Under the pieces are notes generated by a model. That model saw only the letters and a program-made list of their open reading frames with translations, had not been told where the DNA came from and ran no database searches. Position numbers and translations under genes: made by a program. From Hymenobacter crusticola (GTDB lineage Bacteria > Bacteroidota > Bacteroidia > Cytophagales > Hymenobacteraceae): a stretch of 64,000 bases of DNA. Shown piece by piece: positions 41,666 to 49,965 of the stretch (within the stretch, counting starts at the first letter, position 1; every line of letters begins with the position of its first letter). The DNA lies in contig NZ_MTSE01000002.1 of NCBI RefSeq assembly GCF_002154225.1, forward strand, positions 310,001-374,000, given 5' to 3'.

Positions 41666-42286
41666 TCAAGGTTGAACAACAACGATGGGCCGGCTAACGC
41701 AGTGACTGTCCGGGCACGGATCGGGACCGTTGCCACGTAAGCTCATCCGGATGGCATACTGCCCTGGTCGGCGAAAAGCATGCTGCACGCGTCGGCCATT
41801 CGTTACGTAGCCATCACGGAAATCCCAGAGCACGACTACGTTTTCGCAGAGCGGCATCTGCGAATCGGCCGCGTCGCAGGTGATGACCTGGCCGACCCGA
41901 ACGGTGTCGGGTGCCGAGAAGTTGAGGACGGTTTCTTGTGTAAAATCTACGGGTAAGACCTTCTCAGCAGGGCGCACTTCGCCGGTCCGGTCATCAACTA
42001 CATCAAGCTGCACGGTATATCGTTTGCGTTCTTTGTAGCAATGCGAGACCATAAGGCCGGTAAGCATGGTGCCATCGCCCATATGCCAACGGTAAGTGAG
42101 CGGCCCACTAAGCGAATCGGCCGAGCGAGAAGCATCTAGCTCCACGCACAAATCAACTACACGGGGCAACGGGCAAGCAACGCTCACCGTATCGCCTGCC
42201 TGCTGCGCGCGCGCTGTGGCAGCCAGCCCCAAAAGGCTGCTGAGCAGCAGTACGCGAAAAGAACCAAATAGCGCTCTGAAAACCAC
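41666..42286 (-). CDS. PKD-domain secreted protein
   Basis: The 206-residue protein has a signal peptide (VLLLSSLLGLAATARAQ) and two beta-sandwich PKD-like modules, with LTYRWHMGDGTMLTG followed by YTVQLDVVDD, and VVLWDFRDGYVTNGRRVQHAFRRPGQYAIRMSL. Such modules mediate protein or glycan contacts at the cell surface. There is no C-terminal sorting tail. It is the last gene of a leftward cluster, 14 bases after the LytTR regulator gene, which suggests a sensory accessory or output role. Confidence 0.78.
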   Translation of the reverse strand: MVFRALFGSFRVLLLSSLLGLAATARAQQAGDTVSVACPLPRVVDLCVELDASRSADSLSGPLTYRWHMGDGTMLTGLMVSHCYKERKRYTVQLDVVDDRTGEVRPAEKVLPVDFTQETVLNFSAPDTVRVGQVITCDAADSQMPLCENVVVLWDFRDGYVTNGRRVQHAFRRPGQYAIRMSLRGNGPDPCPDSHCVSRPIVVVQP

Positions 42287-42300
42287 GATAAGCTAGGGTC

Positions 42301-43026
42301 CTAAAACTTATTAAGCCGTTGCAGCACGTCGCGCAAGTATGTTTGCCCAATGGGGATGTGCTTGTTATCAATGACAATCATATTGTCTTCGATGGAATGG
42401 ACAGCACGGATGTTGACGATGAAAGAGCGGTGTACCCGCACAAAAAGCGCCGTCGGAAATTTCTCCTCTACCGCTTTCATGGTGCTGTACACAATAAGTT
42501 TGTGCTGCGCCAGCACGATGTGCACATAGTCGCCGAGGGCCTCTACGTAGCGTACCTCTTGGAAAGGAACCTTCACCAACTTCGTATCGACCTTCACAAA
42601 TGTGTAATCAATATCCGAAGGGGGCGCTGGGCTTTCTACGTCTGCACGTTGGCTCTGCATCTCAAGCGCTTTCTGAGCTGCTTTCAAAAAGCGGGCATAG
42701 CTAACTGGTTTGATCAAATAGTCCACCACATCGTATTCGAACGCTTCAACGGCATATTCCTTACTGCTCGTAATGAGCACCACCATGGGAGGATTGTGCA
42801 AGGTTTTAAGCAAATCGATGCCCGACATAAGCGGCATTTCCACGTCCAAGAACAATAAGTCAGTGGGTTGATGGCGTAGGACTTCGGCCGCCTTTACGGC
42901 ACTATCGCAGCTGCCAACGGCTTGCAGGAAAGCGGTATTTGCGATGCAGTTATTAACAATCTGAATAGACAGCGGGTCGTCATCTACTACTAGACAACGC
43001 AAAGCGGGGGTAGAGCTGGTAGGCAT
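42301..43026 (-). CDS. LytTR-family response regulator
   Basis: The 241-residue protein has a receiver domain with CLVVDDDPLSIQIV, the phospho-acceptor D61 in LLFLDVEMPLMSG and the Lys in YLIKPVSY. A C-terminal LytTR DNA-binding domain follows at about residues 140-240 (VKVDTKLVKVPFQEVRYVEALGDYVHI in pieces, HRSFIVNIRAVHSIE). It is encoded 31 bases after a hybrid kinase that ends in a histidine phosphotransfer domain, so a phosphorelay from that HPt to this receiver is likely. Confidence 0.94.
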   Translation of the reverse strand: MPTSSTPALRCLVVDDDPLSIQIVNNCIANTAFLQAVGSCDSAVKAAEVLRHQPTDLLFLDVEMPLMSGIDLLKTLHNPPMVVLITSSKEYAVEAFEYDVVDYLIKPVSYARFLKAAQKALEMQSQRADVESPAPPSDIDYTFVKVDTKLVKVPFQEVRYVEALGDYVHIVLAQHKLIVYSTMKAVEEKFPTALFVRVHRSFIVNIRAVHSIEDNMIVIDNKHIPIGQTYLRDVLQRLNKF

Positions 43027-43057
43027 ATAGTTGGTAGGAATAAGAAGAATAGATACG

Positions 43058-46000
43058 TTAGTTCTGCTCAGAATTATGATGCCAAACTTGTTCGTTCAGG
43101 CGAGCTTCTAATTGCTGCTCAACGGTAAGCCATTGAGCAGTAAGCGTGCGCACAGAAGCAGAAAAATTCGTTCCGCCAGTCGCCTGACGTGCTTGGTGCT
43201 CTAGGGTTTCTAATTGGCTCTGTAGGGCAACAGCGCCGAAGTAAGCTACCTGGCCTTTTAATTTGTGCGCAATGCGCGCTAAGGTATGCGAGTCCTCCGC
43301 GTCAGCGGCCGTCTGAAGCTCAGCTAGAAGCAACGGTGCCTGCTGCAAAATGGTGGTAACAAGCTGCGTGATGAAATCTGCGTTGCCGCCAGCTAATTCG
43401 TCCAGCAACGTCCAATCTAAGCTAGGCGCAGCGGCTACAGCTAGGTCGGCGGAGGGCAGCGCCGACGAGCTAGGGTCTTCCTCGTTTTCAACGCGAGTAC
43501 GACCCGTATAGTAAGCAATACGGGCGTAGAGCAGCGCCGGATCAAAGGGTTTGGCCAACGTATCGTTCATTCCGGCGTCCAACGCCAGCGCCCGATCTTC
43601 GGGCAGCGCAGATGCCGTAAGGCCGATAATGGGCAGCACCTGCGCATTGGGAAAATGCACGCGCAACTGTCGGCTAGCTTCATAGCCGTCCATTTCGGGC
43701 ATTTGTACGTCCATCAAGATTACGTCGTATGGTGCTAGCTGAGCGGCTTCTACTACCAAACGGCCATTCGCCGCGATGGTGACTTCCGCGTTCCAGGCCT
43801 CTAGGGTCTTGCGAGCAACAAGTTGGTTCAGTTCGTTGTCTTCGGCAACGAGCACGCGCAGTGCTGGCTTGAAGGGCCGCAGCTCGGCAACACCCTCGGG
43901 CCGAACCTGGGTGATGTTGGCAACGGCGTACGGAATTTCGAAGTGAAAAACCGAGCCTAGCCCTTCGCTGCTTTCCACCCAAAGTCGTCCACCGTGCAGT
44001 TGCACAATGTTGCGCGCAATGCTAAGACCTAGGCCCGTGCCCCCAAATTGGCGGGTTGTGCTGGCGTTAGCCTGGGAAAAGTCTTCAAAAATGGCGTCAA
44101 GCTTATCTGCCGCAATGCCGATACCAGTATCTGCCACAGCAAAGTGCACGAGGATAGCGTTCGTGGCCGTTGGCTGAGCTGTGGCGGTAAGGCTCACGCC
44201 ACCCTGGGCCGTGAATTTGACGGCATTGCCCACCAGGTTGACGAGTACTTGATTGAGACGAACGGAGTCGCCATACACAGCGGCGGGGACATCGGGCGCC
44301 ACGTGCAGACGAAAAGCAAGGTTTTTGGTAGTCGTGGCAAACTCGAACATGCGGGCCACGCGGCCTAATAGTTCGGGCAGATTGAATGGAGCCTGCTCAA
44401 GCGTAAGCTTACCTGCCTCGATTTTGGAGCTGTCGAGAATATCATTGATGATAACGAGCAGGTTCTGCGACGAGGAGTGGATAGCCGTCAGGTATTCGGC
44501 TTGCTCTGCCGTTGGTGCTGTGTTGCGTAGTAAGTGAGTCAGCCCAATAACGGCGTTCATAGGTGTCCGAATTTCGTGGCTCATATTGGCCAGAAATTGG
44601 GCTTTGGCTTTCCGCGATGCTTCGGCGGCGTCGCGTGCTACAATGAGCTCTTCATTGATCGTTTCGATATGGGCTTTTTGGCGGTGGAGCTTCGCGGTTC
44701 GTTTGCGAACGGTCGTTTCCAACTGTAGCTTCTGCCGGCGTAAGGTGGCTTCTCGGGCGCGTATAATCCCATAAGTACCTAGGAGGAGTGTCGCGGCGGT
44801 GGCTATTCCAAACCACGGTGTGCGCCAGAATGGCGTAGCAATGGCAAAGGCAACCATCGTCGGCGACGACCAAGGGCCCGCCGTGCCGCTACGGGCCCGC
44901 ACTTCGAAGGTATAGCTGCCAGCGTCGAGGCCCGGAAACTGCGCTTCTCCTACAAGGCTAGGGCGACTCCAATGGTTGGAGAGGCCCCGCAACCGATATT
45001 CGTAGTGCAACTCATGCCCGCGGGAAAGACTCACGCCCCGGTACAGAAAGGCAACCCGGTGCTGACCGGCGGCAAGTTTACCGAGGTGTTTGGGGTTACG
45101 CGTGGCCCCATCTACCTCCGCTAGCAGAAGTGCGACTGAAGGCAAACGTGGTTCGGTAGCCCAAGAGGCGTGATTTATAGTCAGGCGTAACAATCCGGTG
45201 CGGGTACCTAGCCACACCGATTGTTTGGTAGCGGTGGCGAAGGGTAGGCAGTCGTGCACCCACGGGTTGCTGGGGCTAGTGACCGACCAGAAATGGTGGG
45301 TAGCCGGATTGAATACCGTTAGGCTATTGCGATGAACAAGAAGGATCTTCTCGGGACCTAGCTTGCTAGCATCGGAAGCAGTTGACTGGAAGGGTAGTAT
45401 AGCATAGCAATACTCTGACGGTAGCCCATCGGCGGCGGTATACTGCCGAAAGCGCCCTTTCTCGTAACAGAATAATCCGTCACCTTCGGTGCCAATCCAG
45501 ATACGGCCGGCTTTGTCGGTAGCTAGGGCCGTCGCATCAAGGCCGCCTGGCACGAGCCGGTACTGCTGGAAGTGCTCTTGGTTCCAGACGGTAAGGCCGG
45601 TGCCATGCGTCGCAATCCAAAGCTGCCCATTAGCGTCGAAGAGTAGCGCTTTGATGCTGTTGTGCAGCAAGCCATTAGCAGTAGTAAAGTGTTGAACCGA
45701 ACGCTCTATCTGGCTAGGTAGCCGATAGATACCGTCGGTGCTGGTACCAACCCAGAGTGTTCCGTCAGCTTCTAGCGCCACTGCAGTTACGTGTAAGTCG
45801 GGCGGGAGGCGCGGAACTGGCTGCGCAGCACGTCCACTGGAAACCCGCCACACCCCTCGATCAGCGGTGCCAACCCAGCAAAAGCTAGGTCGCCCAGTCA
45901 AAGCTGGCTGCTCGATAAGTGCCGTGACGGCAGCCGGTACGGAGGCCAGGACGCGGTTGCTAACAGGGGGATAAGTATCCGGCAACGAAAGAAGAGTGCC

Positions 46001-46624
46001 GCGCTCAGTGCCTGCCATGGTTGCGTGGTCACTCAAGGTGGTTACTGCGGCGGCTAAGGCATTTGGGTAGAAAGCTAGGTGCAAATCGGCGTGACGCCAT
46101 AGGCCCTGGCCCGCGGTACCGAGCCAGATGCTGCCGTCTCGGTCACGCAACAAGCAGTTCACAACGGTGCCCGCGGGCAGCGCCGGATGGTAGCGCCGGA
46201 GGTAGGCTTGGACTTGCGCGTTGCTAGAAGCAGGCAAACCGTGGCTCGGCTGCAAAAAGCTAGCTTGAGTGGGCGACGATGCGGCTACAAACCGCTGCCC
46301 GTTCCACCGCGAAACGCCTCCTTGATAGTGCCCCACCCATAACTGTCCCGTGCGCGGCTCTTCGCGCAGTGTCGTAACAAAGTCCTCGGCCAGCCCCTCT
46401 TTGGTAGTGAAGGTGACGAACTCTGTGCCATCGTAGCGCACCAATCCCTCGCCGGTGCCAATCCATAAATAACCGGTATGATCTTGCAGGAGCGCATAAA
46501 TAAACGGTTGGGGTAACCCATCCGCCGCGCCAAATTGCTTGAGGTACTGCTGCTGCCCCCGGACCGGTAGGCCTAGCCCAATAAGCAGCAGCACAGCTAG
46601 CACGTAGCGCATCATACCTAGCAC
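43058..46624 (-). CDS. hybrid two-component sensor kinase with propeller, REC and HPt
   Basis: The 1188-residue protein has, in order: signal peptide to about residue 24; two-component propeller repeats to about 520 (GYLWIGTGEGLVRYDG, GSIWLGTAGQGLWR, GRIWIGTEGDGLFCY); a Y_Y_Y domain at about 540-620; a membrane helix at about 630-648; a HisKA domain with SHEIRTPMNAVIGL; a HATPase domain with FGGTGLGLSIARNIV; a receiver with VILMDVQMPEMDGYEA; and an HPt domain with ARIAHKLKGQVAYFG near the end. The ligand is probably a periplasmic molecule seen by the propeller. It is unlike the short Bacteroides HTCS, which end in AraC domains. A LytTR regulator follows. Confidence 0.94.
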   Translation of the reverse strand: MLGMMRYVLAVLLLIGLGLPVRGQQQYLKQFGAADGLPQPFIYALLQDHTGYLWIGTGEGLVRYDGTEFVTFTTKEGLAEDFVTTLREEPRTGQLWVGHYQGGVSRWNGQRFVAASSPTQASFLQPSHGLPASSNAQVQAYLRRYHPALPAGTVVNCLLRDRDGSIWLGTAGQGLWRHADLHLAFYPNALAAAVTTLSDHATMAGTERGTLLSLPDTYPPVSNRVLASVPAAVTALIEQPALTGRPSFCWVGTADRGVWRVSSGRAAQPVPRLPPDLHVTAVALEADGTLWVGTSTDGIYRLPSQIERSVQHFTTANGLLHNSIKALLFDANGQLWIATHGTGLTVWNQEHFQQYRLVPGGLDATALATDKAGRIWIGTEGDGLFCYEKGRFRQYTAADGLPSEYCYAILPFQSTASDASKLGPEKILLVHRNSLTVFNPATHHFWSVTSPSNPWVHDCLPFATATKQSVWLGTRTGLLRLTINHASWATEPRLPSVALLLAEVDGATRNPKHLGKLAAGQHRVAFLYRGVSLSRGHELHYEYRLRGLSNHWSRPSLVGEAQFPGLDAGSYTFEVRARSGTAGPWSSPTMVAFAIATPFWRTPWFGIATAATLLLGTYGIIRAREATLRRQKLQLETTVRKRTAKLHRQKAHIETINEELIVARDAAEASRKAKAQFLANMSHEIRTPMNAVIGLTHLLRNTAPTAEQAEYLTAIHSSSQNLLVIINDILDSSKIEAGKLTLEQAPFNLPELLGRVARMFEFATTTKNLAFRLHVAPDVPAAVYGDSVRLNQVLVNLVGNAVKFTAQGGVSLTATAQPTATNAILVHFAVADTGIGIAADKLDAIFEDFSQANASTTRQFGGTGLGLSIARNIVQLHGGRLWVESSEGLGSVFHFEIPYAVANITQVRPEGVAELRPFKPALRVLVAEDNELNQLVARKTLEAWNAEVTIAANGRLVVEAAQLAPYDVILMDVQMPEMDGYEASRQLRVHFPNAQVLPIIGLTASALPEDRALALDAGMNDTLAKPFDPALLYARIAYYTGRTRVENEEDPSSSALPSADLAVAAAPSLDWTLLDELAGGNADFITQLVTTILQQAPLLLAELQTAADAEDSHTLARIAHKLKGQVAYFGAVALQSQLETLEHQARQATGGTNFSASVRTLTAQWLTVEQQLEARLNEQVWHHNSEQN

Positions 46625-46636
46625 AAGAACCGCAGA

Positions 46637-48679
46637 TTATTTACCCGTTACTTTGAACTCGGTGCGGCGGTTCAACTGCCGACCAGCTTTGGTCTGGTTG
46701 GTCGAAACGGGCTGCGTATCACCATAGCCAGCCGAGGTCAGACGCCCTTTGTCCACGCCTTTGCCCACGAGGTAATCAACCACCGCTTTGGCGCGGCGCT
46801 GACTTAGGTCTTTGTTGTATTCCGCTTTGCCTACGTTGTCGGTGTGGCCCGAGATTTCAAGGCGCAGGTCGGGCATATCGGTCAGTAGCTTCTGCAAGCG
46901 CTCCAGTTCGTTGGTGCTTTCGTTGCGCAGGGTGGCCTTGCCCGTGTCGAAGAAGATGTTATTCAGTACCACCTTCACGCCCACGTCGAGCTTTTTCAGG
47001 GCAATATCCTTCACCACTTCCGAATAGGCTGCACCAGCAGGCAGGTCAAAGTTTTCGGAGTGGAATAAGTAGCCATCTTGCTGGACTACAATGCCATAGT
47101 TTATGCCCGAGGGAAGAGATACGAGGTAGCGACCCGACTGCGCGTTGGCCCGGAAAGACGCAATGGTCTGGTTGCGGGTGTTATCCACTACGTCAATGGT
47201 AGCTTCCAGCGGCTGCTTGGTTACTTCATCCGTCACAGTGCCCTTCATTATAGTAACCTGCGCCGTCGCAATCGGTACGGGCGGAGCCAAGGAAGTTTCC
47301 TTTACAGGCTGGGCACGCGAGGCAAGTAGCTGATCTTCCTGCGACAATACCGGCGGCTTCTCCGGGCCTAGGAAGGTGATGAGGTAAATATCTTTGGAAC
47401 CTAGGCCATCCTCGCGCACAGAAGAGTAGTAGCCGTGGCGCCCCGAGGCAGAAATCACGAAGAACACGTCATCGTCGGGAGTATTGATGGGCCAACCTAG
47501 GTTTTCGGGTGTGCTCCATTTGCCGTTTTCAAACACCGACTTGAAGATGTCGTAGCCACCCATCGAGTTATGTCCCTCCGAGGAGAAGTACATCGTTTTG
47601 CCGTCGGGGTGCAAAAACACGCCTTCCTCGCCGTACGGGGTATTGATGACCGAGCCTAGGTTTTGGGCTTGGGTGCGGCCTTCCAACTCGATCTTGTAGA
47701 TGTCGCGCGAACCTAATCCACCTTCCTTGTCGCTCACAAAGTACAAGCTGCGTCCATCCGGCGTGTAGGCCGCCGACGACTCGTGGTACTTGGTATTGAT
47801 GCGAGACCCTAGCTTTTGGGGTTTGCGCCACTCAGTGCCGCGCAGGTCTGCCTCTTGCAAGTCGCCTCCGTTATCTTCCGCATACACCATCATGCGCTGA
47901 CCGTCGGGGGAAAGACCTACCGTGGCATCGTGCCCGTCGGTGTTGACGGGCTGACCTAGGTCGCGGGCGGCGCTCCATTTGTCCTTCGCGCTGTTGCGAG
48001 TGCTTTGGTAAACGTCTTCAAAGAAACCGCCGGTTTCAGGATCTTTCTGTCCGCCCGTCGAGTTGTCGCGTCGCGACGTGAAAAGAATAACCGATTCGTC
48101 GGCCGAAATAACAGGGCCGTAGTCGGCATAGGGCGAGTTGATGCTCGGACCAGCGTTGTCGATAAACACCCTACTCGGATGCTGTTGCAGCTTTTGCCCG
48201 TTTTCGCACTCCGTTATTTTCTTGCGAATATCGTTGAGGGACACCGGCGGATTTTTGCCAGTGGTAGCCGATTGGGCGGCTTTATATTCCGCAATAGCCT
48301 CCGTCCACTTTGCGTTCAGGTGCAGGCCACGACCCAGTAGGTAATGAATGCGCCGGTCTACGTCGGCGTTGAGCTTGTAGGCTTTTTGCAGATACGGCAG
48401 TGCCTGCGGCTTCGCCCCCGAGTGCAGATAGGCGTCCCCGATCTTTAGGTTCAGCTGTGCGTTGTCGGGGTTAAACTTCTGCGCTGCCAGGTAGTGCGGC
48501 AATGCTTGCTCGTAGCGGGGTGGATCGCTGAGGTACCATTCGTCGCCCTCCTTCAACTCGCGCAAGGCTGCCTTCAGGCCATCCTTGTCACTACCGAAGC
48601 GGTCTTTGCTGAATTCGACGTTCTGGGCGTGAAGCGTGAAGGATAACGGTAAAAAAGCTAGCAACAGGTACTTACGCAT
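46637..48679 (-). CDS. OmpA family protein with TPR and PD40 repeats
   Basis: The 680-residue protein has a signal peptide ending TLHAQ and helical repeats of TPR type to about residue 165. A beta-propeller of PD40/WD40-like units runs to about 440 (ADESVILFTSRRDNS, DGRSLYFVSDKEGGLGSRDIYKI). A carboxypeptidase-regulatory-like fold lies at about 475-550, and an OmpA-C domain at about 565-680 with ISGHTDNVGKAEYNKDLSQRRA. It is anchored to peptidoglycan through the OmpA domain, facing the periplasm. PorE-like proteins of the type IX secretion system have this plan. It ends 12 bases before the hybrid kinase gene, so the two are likely in one operon. Confidence 0.9.
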   Translation of the reverse strand: MRKYLLLAFLPLSFTLHAQNVEFSKDRFGSDKDGLKAALRELKEGDEWYLSDPPRYEQALPHYLAAQKFNPDNAQLNLKIGDAYLHSGAKPQALPYLQKAYKLNADVDRRIHYLLGRGLHLNAKWTEAIAEYKAAQSATTGKNPPVSLNDIRKKITECENGQKLQQHPSRVFIDNAGPSINSPYADYGPVISADESVILFTSRRDNSTGGQKDPETGGFFEDVYQSTRNSAKDKWSAARDLGQPVNTDGHDATVGLSPDGQRMMVYAEDNGGDLQEADLRGTEWRKPQKLGSRINTKYHESSAAYTPDGRSLYFVSDKEGGLGSRDIYKIELEGRTQAQNLGSVINTPYGEEGVFLHPDGKTMYFSSEGHNSMGGYDIFKSVFENGKWSTPENLGWPINTPDDDVFFVISASGRHGYYSSVREDGLGSKDIYLITFLGPEKPPVLSQEDQLLASRAQPVKETSLAPPVPIATAQVTIMKGTVTDEVTKQPLEATIDVVDNTRNQTIASFRANAQSGRYLVSLPSGINYGIVVQQDGYLFHSENFDLPAGAAYSEVVKDIALKKLDVGVKVVLNNIFFDTGKATLRNESTNELERLQKLLTDMPDLRLEISGHTDNVGKAEYNKDLSQRRAKAVVDYLVGKGVDKGRLTSAGYGDTQPVSTNQTKAGRQLNRRTEFKVTGK

Positions 48680-48782
48680 TGTCTACATAGGATTATGCTA
48701 GGCTATTCAGGCGCGTTATGGGAAGACGTACGCACTGAGGCCCGCAGGAATTATTTCAATAAACTCTAGTTACTTCGTCGCG

Positions 48783-49862
48783 CTACTCGCCACTGCACCC
48801 TGAGTTGGCGGCGTAGGTAGTGCCTGCCTCCAGCCCTAGTTCAGCCGCTTTGTGCCAATCCTGGCAGGCACCATCAGCGTCGCGTAGCATCTCGCGGGCG
48901 TGCCCCCGATTGAGGTACGCTTCGGCGTATTGCGCATTTAGCGTCAGCGCTTTGCTGGCATCGGCGGCTGCTTTCTGATATTCTTTCAGCTTCAGATAGG
49001 TCGCGGCCCGGTTGTTCAAAGCGAAGGCGTAGGAGCCGTTCAGTTCAATAGCCTTGGTAAAATCCGCTAGGGCTCCTTGATAATCGCCTAACTCGTAGCG
49101 CGTTCCGCCACGGTTTGTATACGCCGTAGCATTGTCTGTCTTCTTGCCAATATAGCTGTTATAGTCACCTAGGGCGCCTTTCAGATCGCCAGCGCGCCGG
49201 CGGGTAGCGGCGCGGTTTAGGAGGGCAGGTAAAAATTCAGGTTGTAGGTTAAGAGCCTTGGTGTAATCCTGAATGGCCGCCGTGAAGTTACCGAGCTGAC
49301 GTTCGGCGCTGGCGCGGTCGTGGTAAGCATAAGCGTAGTTTGGGTCGGCTTTCAATGCTTGGTCGAAGTCAGCTTGCGCGGCTTTGTAGTCCGCTTTTTC
49401 GAAGCGCAATGCTCCTCGGTAGTACCAAGCCGGAGCGTACGTGGCTCTTATCTCCGTCGCCTTGGTGTAATCTTGTTCGGCCTCATCACGCTGGCCTAGT
49501 GCCTCGCGCGCCTGGCCACGGCCAAAAAGAGAGGTGTAACTGCCCGGATCAAGCCGAAGTGCCTGATCGTAGTCCTGCACGGCGGGAGCGTAGTCTTTTA
49601 GTTCGTAACGCGTCGTAGCACGGTTGTAGAAGGCTCTCCCGAAATCAGGCTTAGCTGCTAACGCTTTATCAAAATCCAGCAGCGCCGCTTGGTAGCTCTT
49701 CTGGTTGTACTTGGCTACTCCGCTATTATAATACTTCTCCGCTAGCTGCGCCGGAGGCAACGTACTAGCGCGCACCGTGTCTACCTGAGCCTGTCCGGCA
49801 AAGCTTCCTAATAGAAGAACAGGTAGAAAGAATTGTACTTTAAAAGATAAAAATGATTTCAT
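48783..49862 (-). CDS. secreted tetratricopeptide-repeat protein
   Basis: Starting at the ATG at 49862 the protein has 359 residues with a signal peptide (FFLPVLLLGSFAGQAQ). About nine TPR units follow, with the pattern YNRATTRYELKDYAPAVQDYDQAL, YYRGALRFEKADYKAAQADFDQAL and so on. TPRs bind peptides or other proteins. The frame is open to 49961, but that extension lies over the terminator of the subtilase gene. It may be the first gene of the unit running to the OmpA-family protein, 103 bases downstream. Confidence 0.88.
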   Translation of the reverse strand: MKSFLSFKVQFFLPVLLLGSFAGQAQVDTVRASTLPPAQLAEKYYNSGVAKYNQKSYQAALLDFDKALAAKPDFGRAFYNRATTRYELKDYAPAVQDYDQALRLDPGSYTSLFGRGQAREALGQRDEAEQDYTKATEIRATYAPAWYYRGALRFEKADYKAAQADFDQALKADPNYAYAYHDRASAERQLGNFTAAIQDYTKALNLQPEFLPALLNRAATRRRAGDLKGALGDYNSYIGKKTDNATAYTNRGGTRYELGDYQGALADFTKAIELNGSYAFALNNRAATYLKLKEYQKAAADASKALTLNAQYAEAYLNRGHAREMLRDADGACQDWHKAAELGLEAGTTYAANSGCSGE

Positions 49863-49906
49863 AGCTAACGAATAGAAGCAAAATGGATTCCGAAATATAA
49901 AAAGAT

Positions 49907-49934
49907 GGGGCTGAGTACCGAAATACCCAGCCCC
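49907..49934 (-). terminator. terminator after the subtilase gene
   Basis: GGGGCTG and CAGCCCC pair around a 14-base loop, with A-rich bases on the left giving a T-rich run in the leftward direction. Confidence 0.7.
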
Positions 49935-49965
49935 TTTACTCGAAAGATGAAAGTTAAACAAAGGA

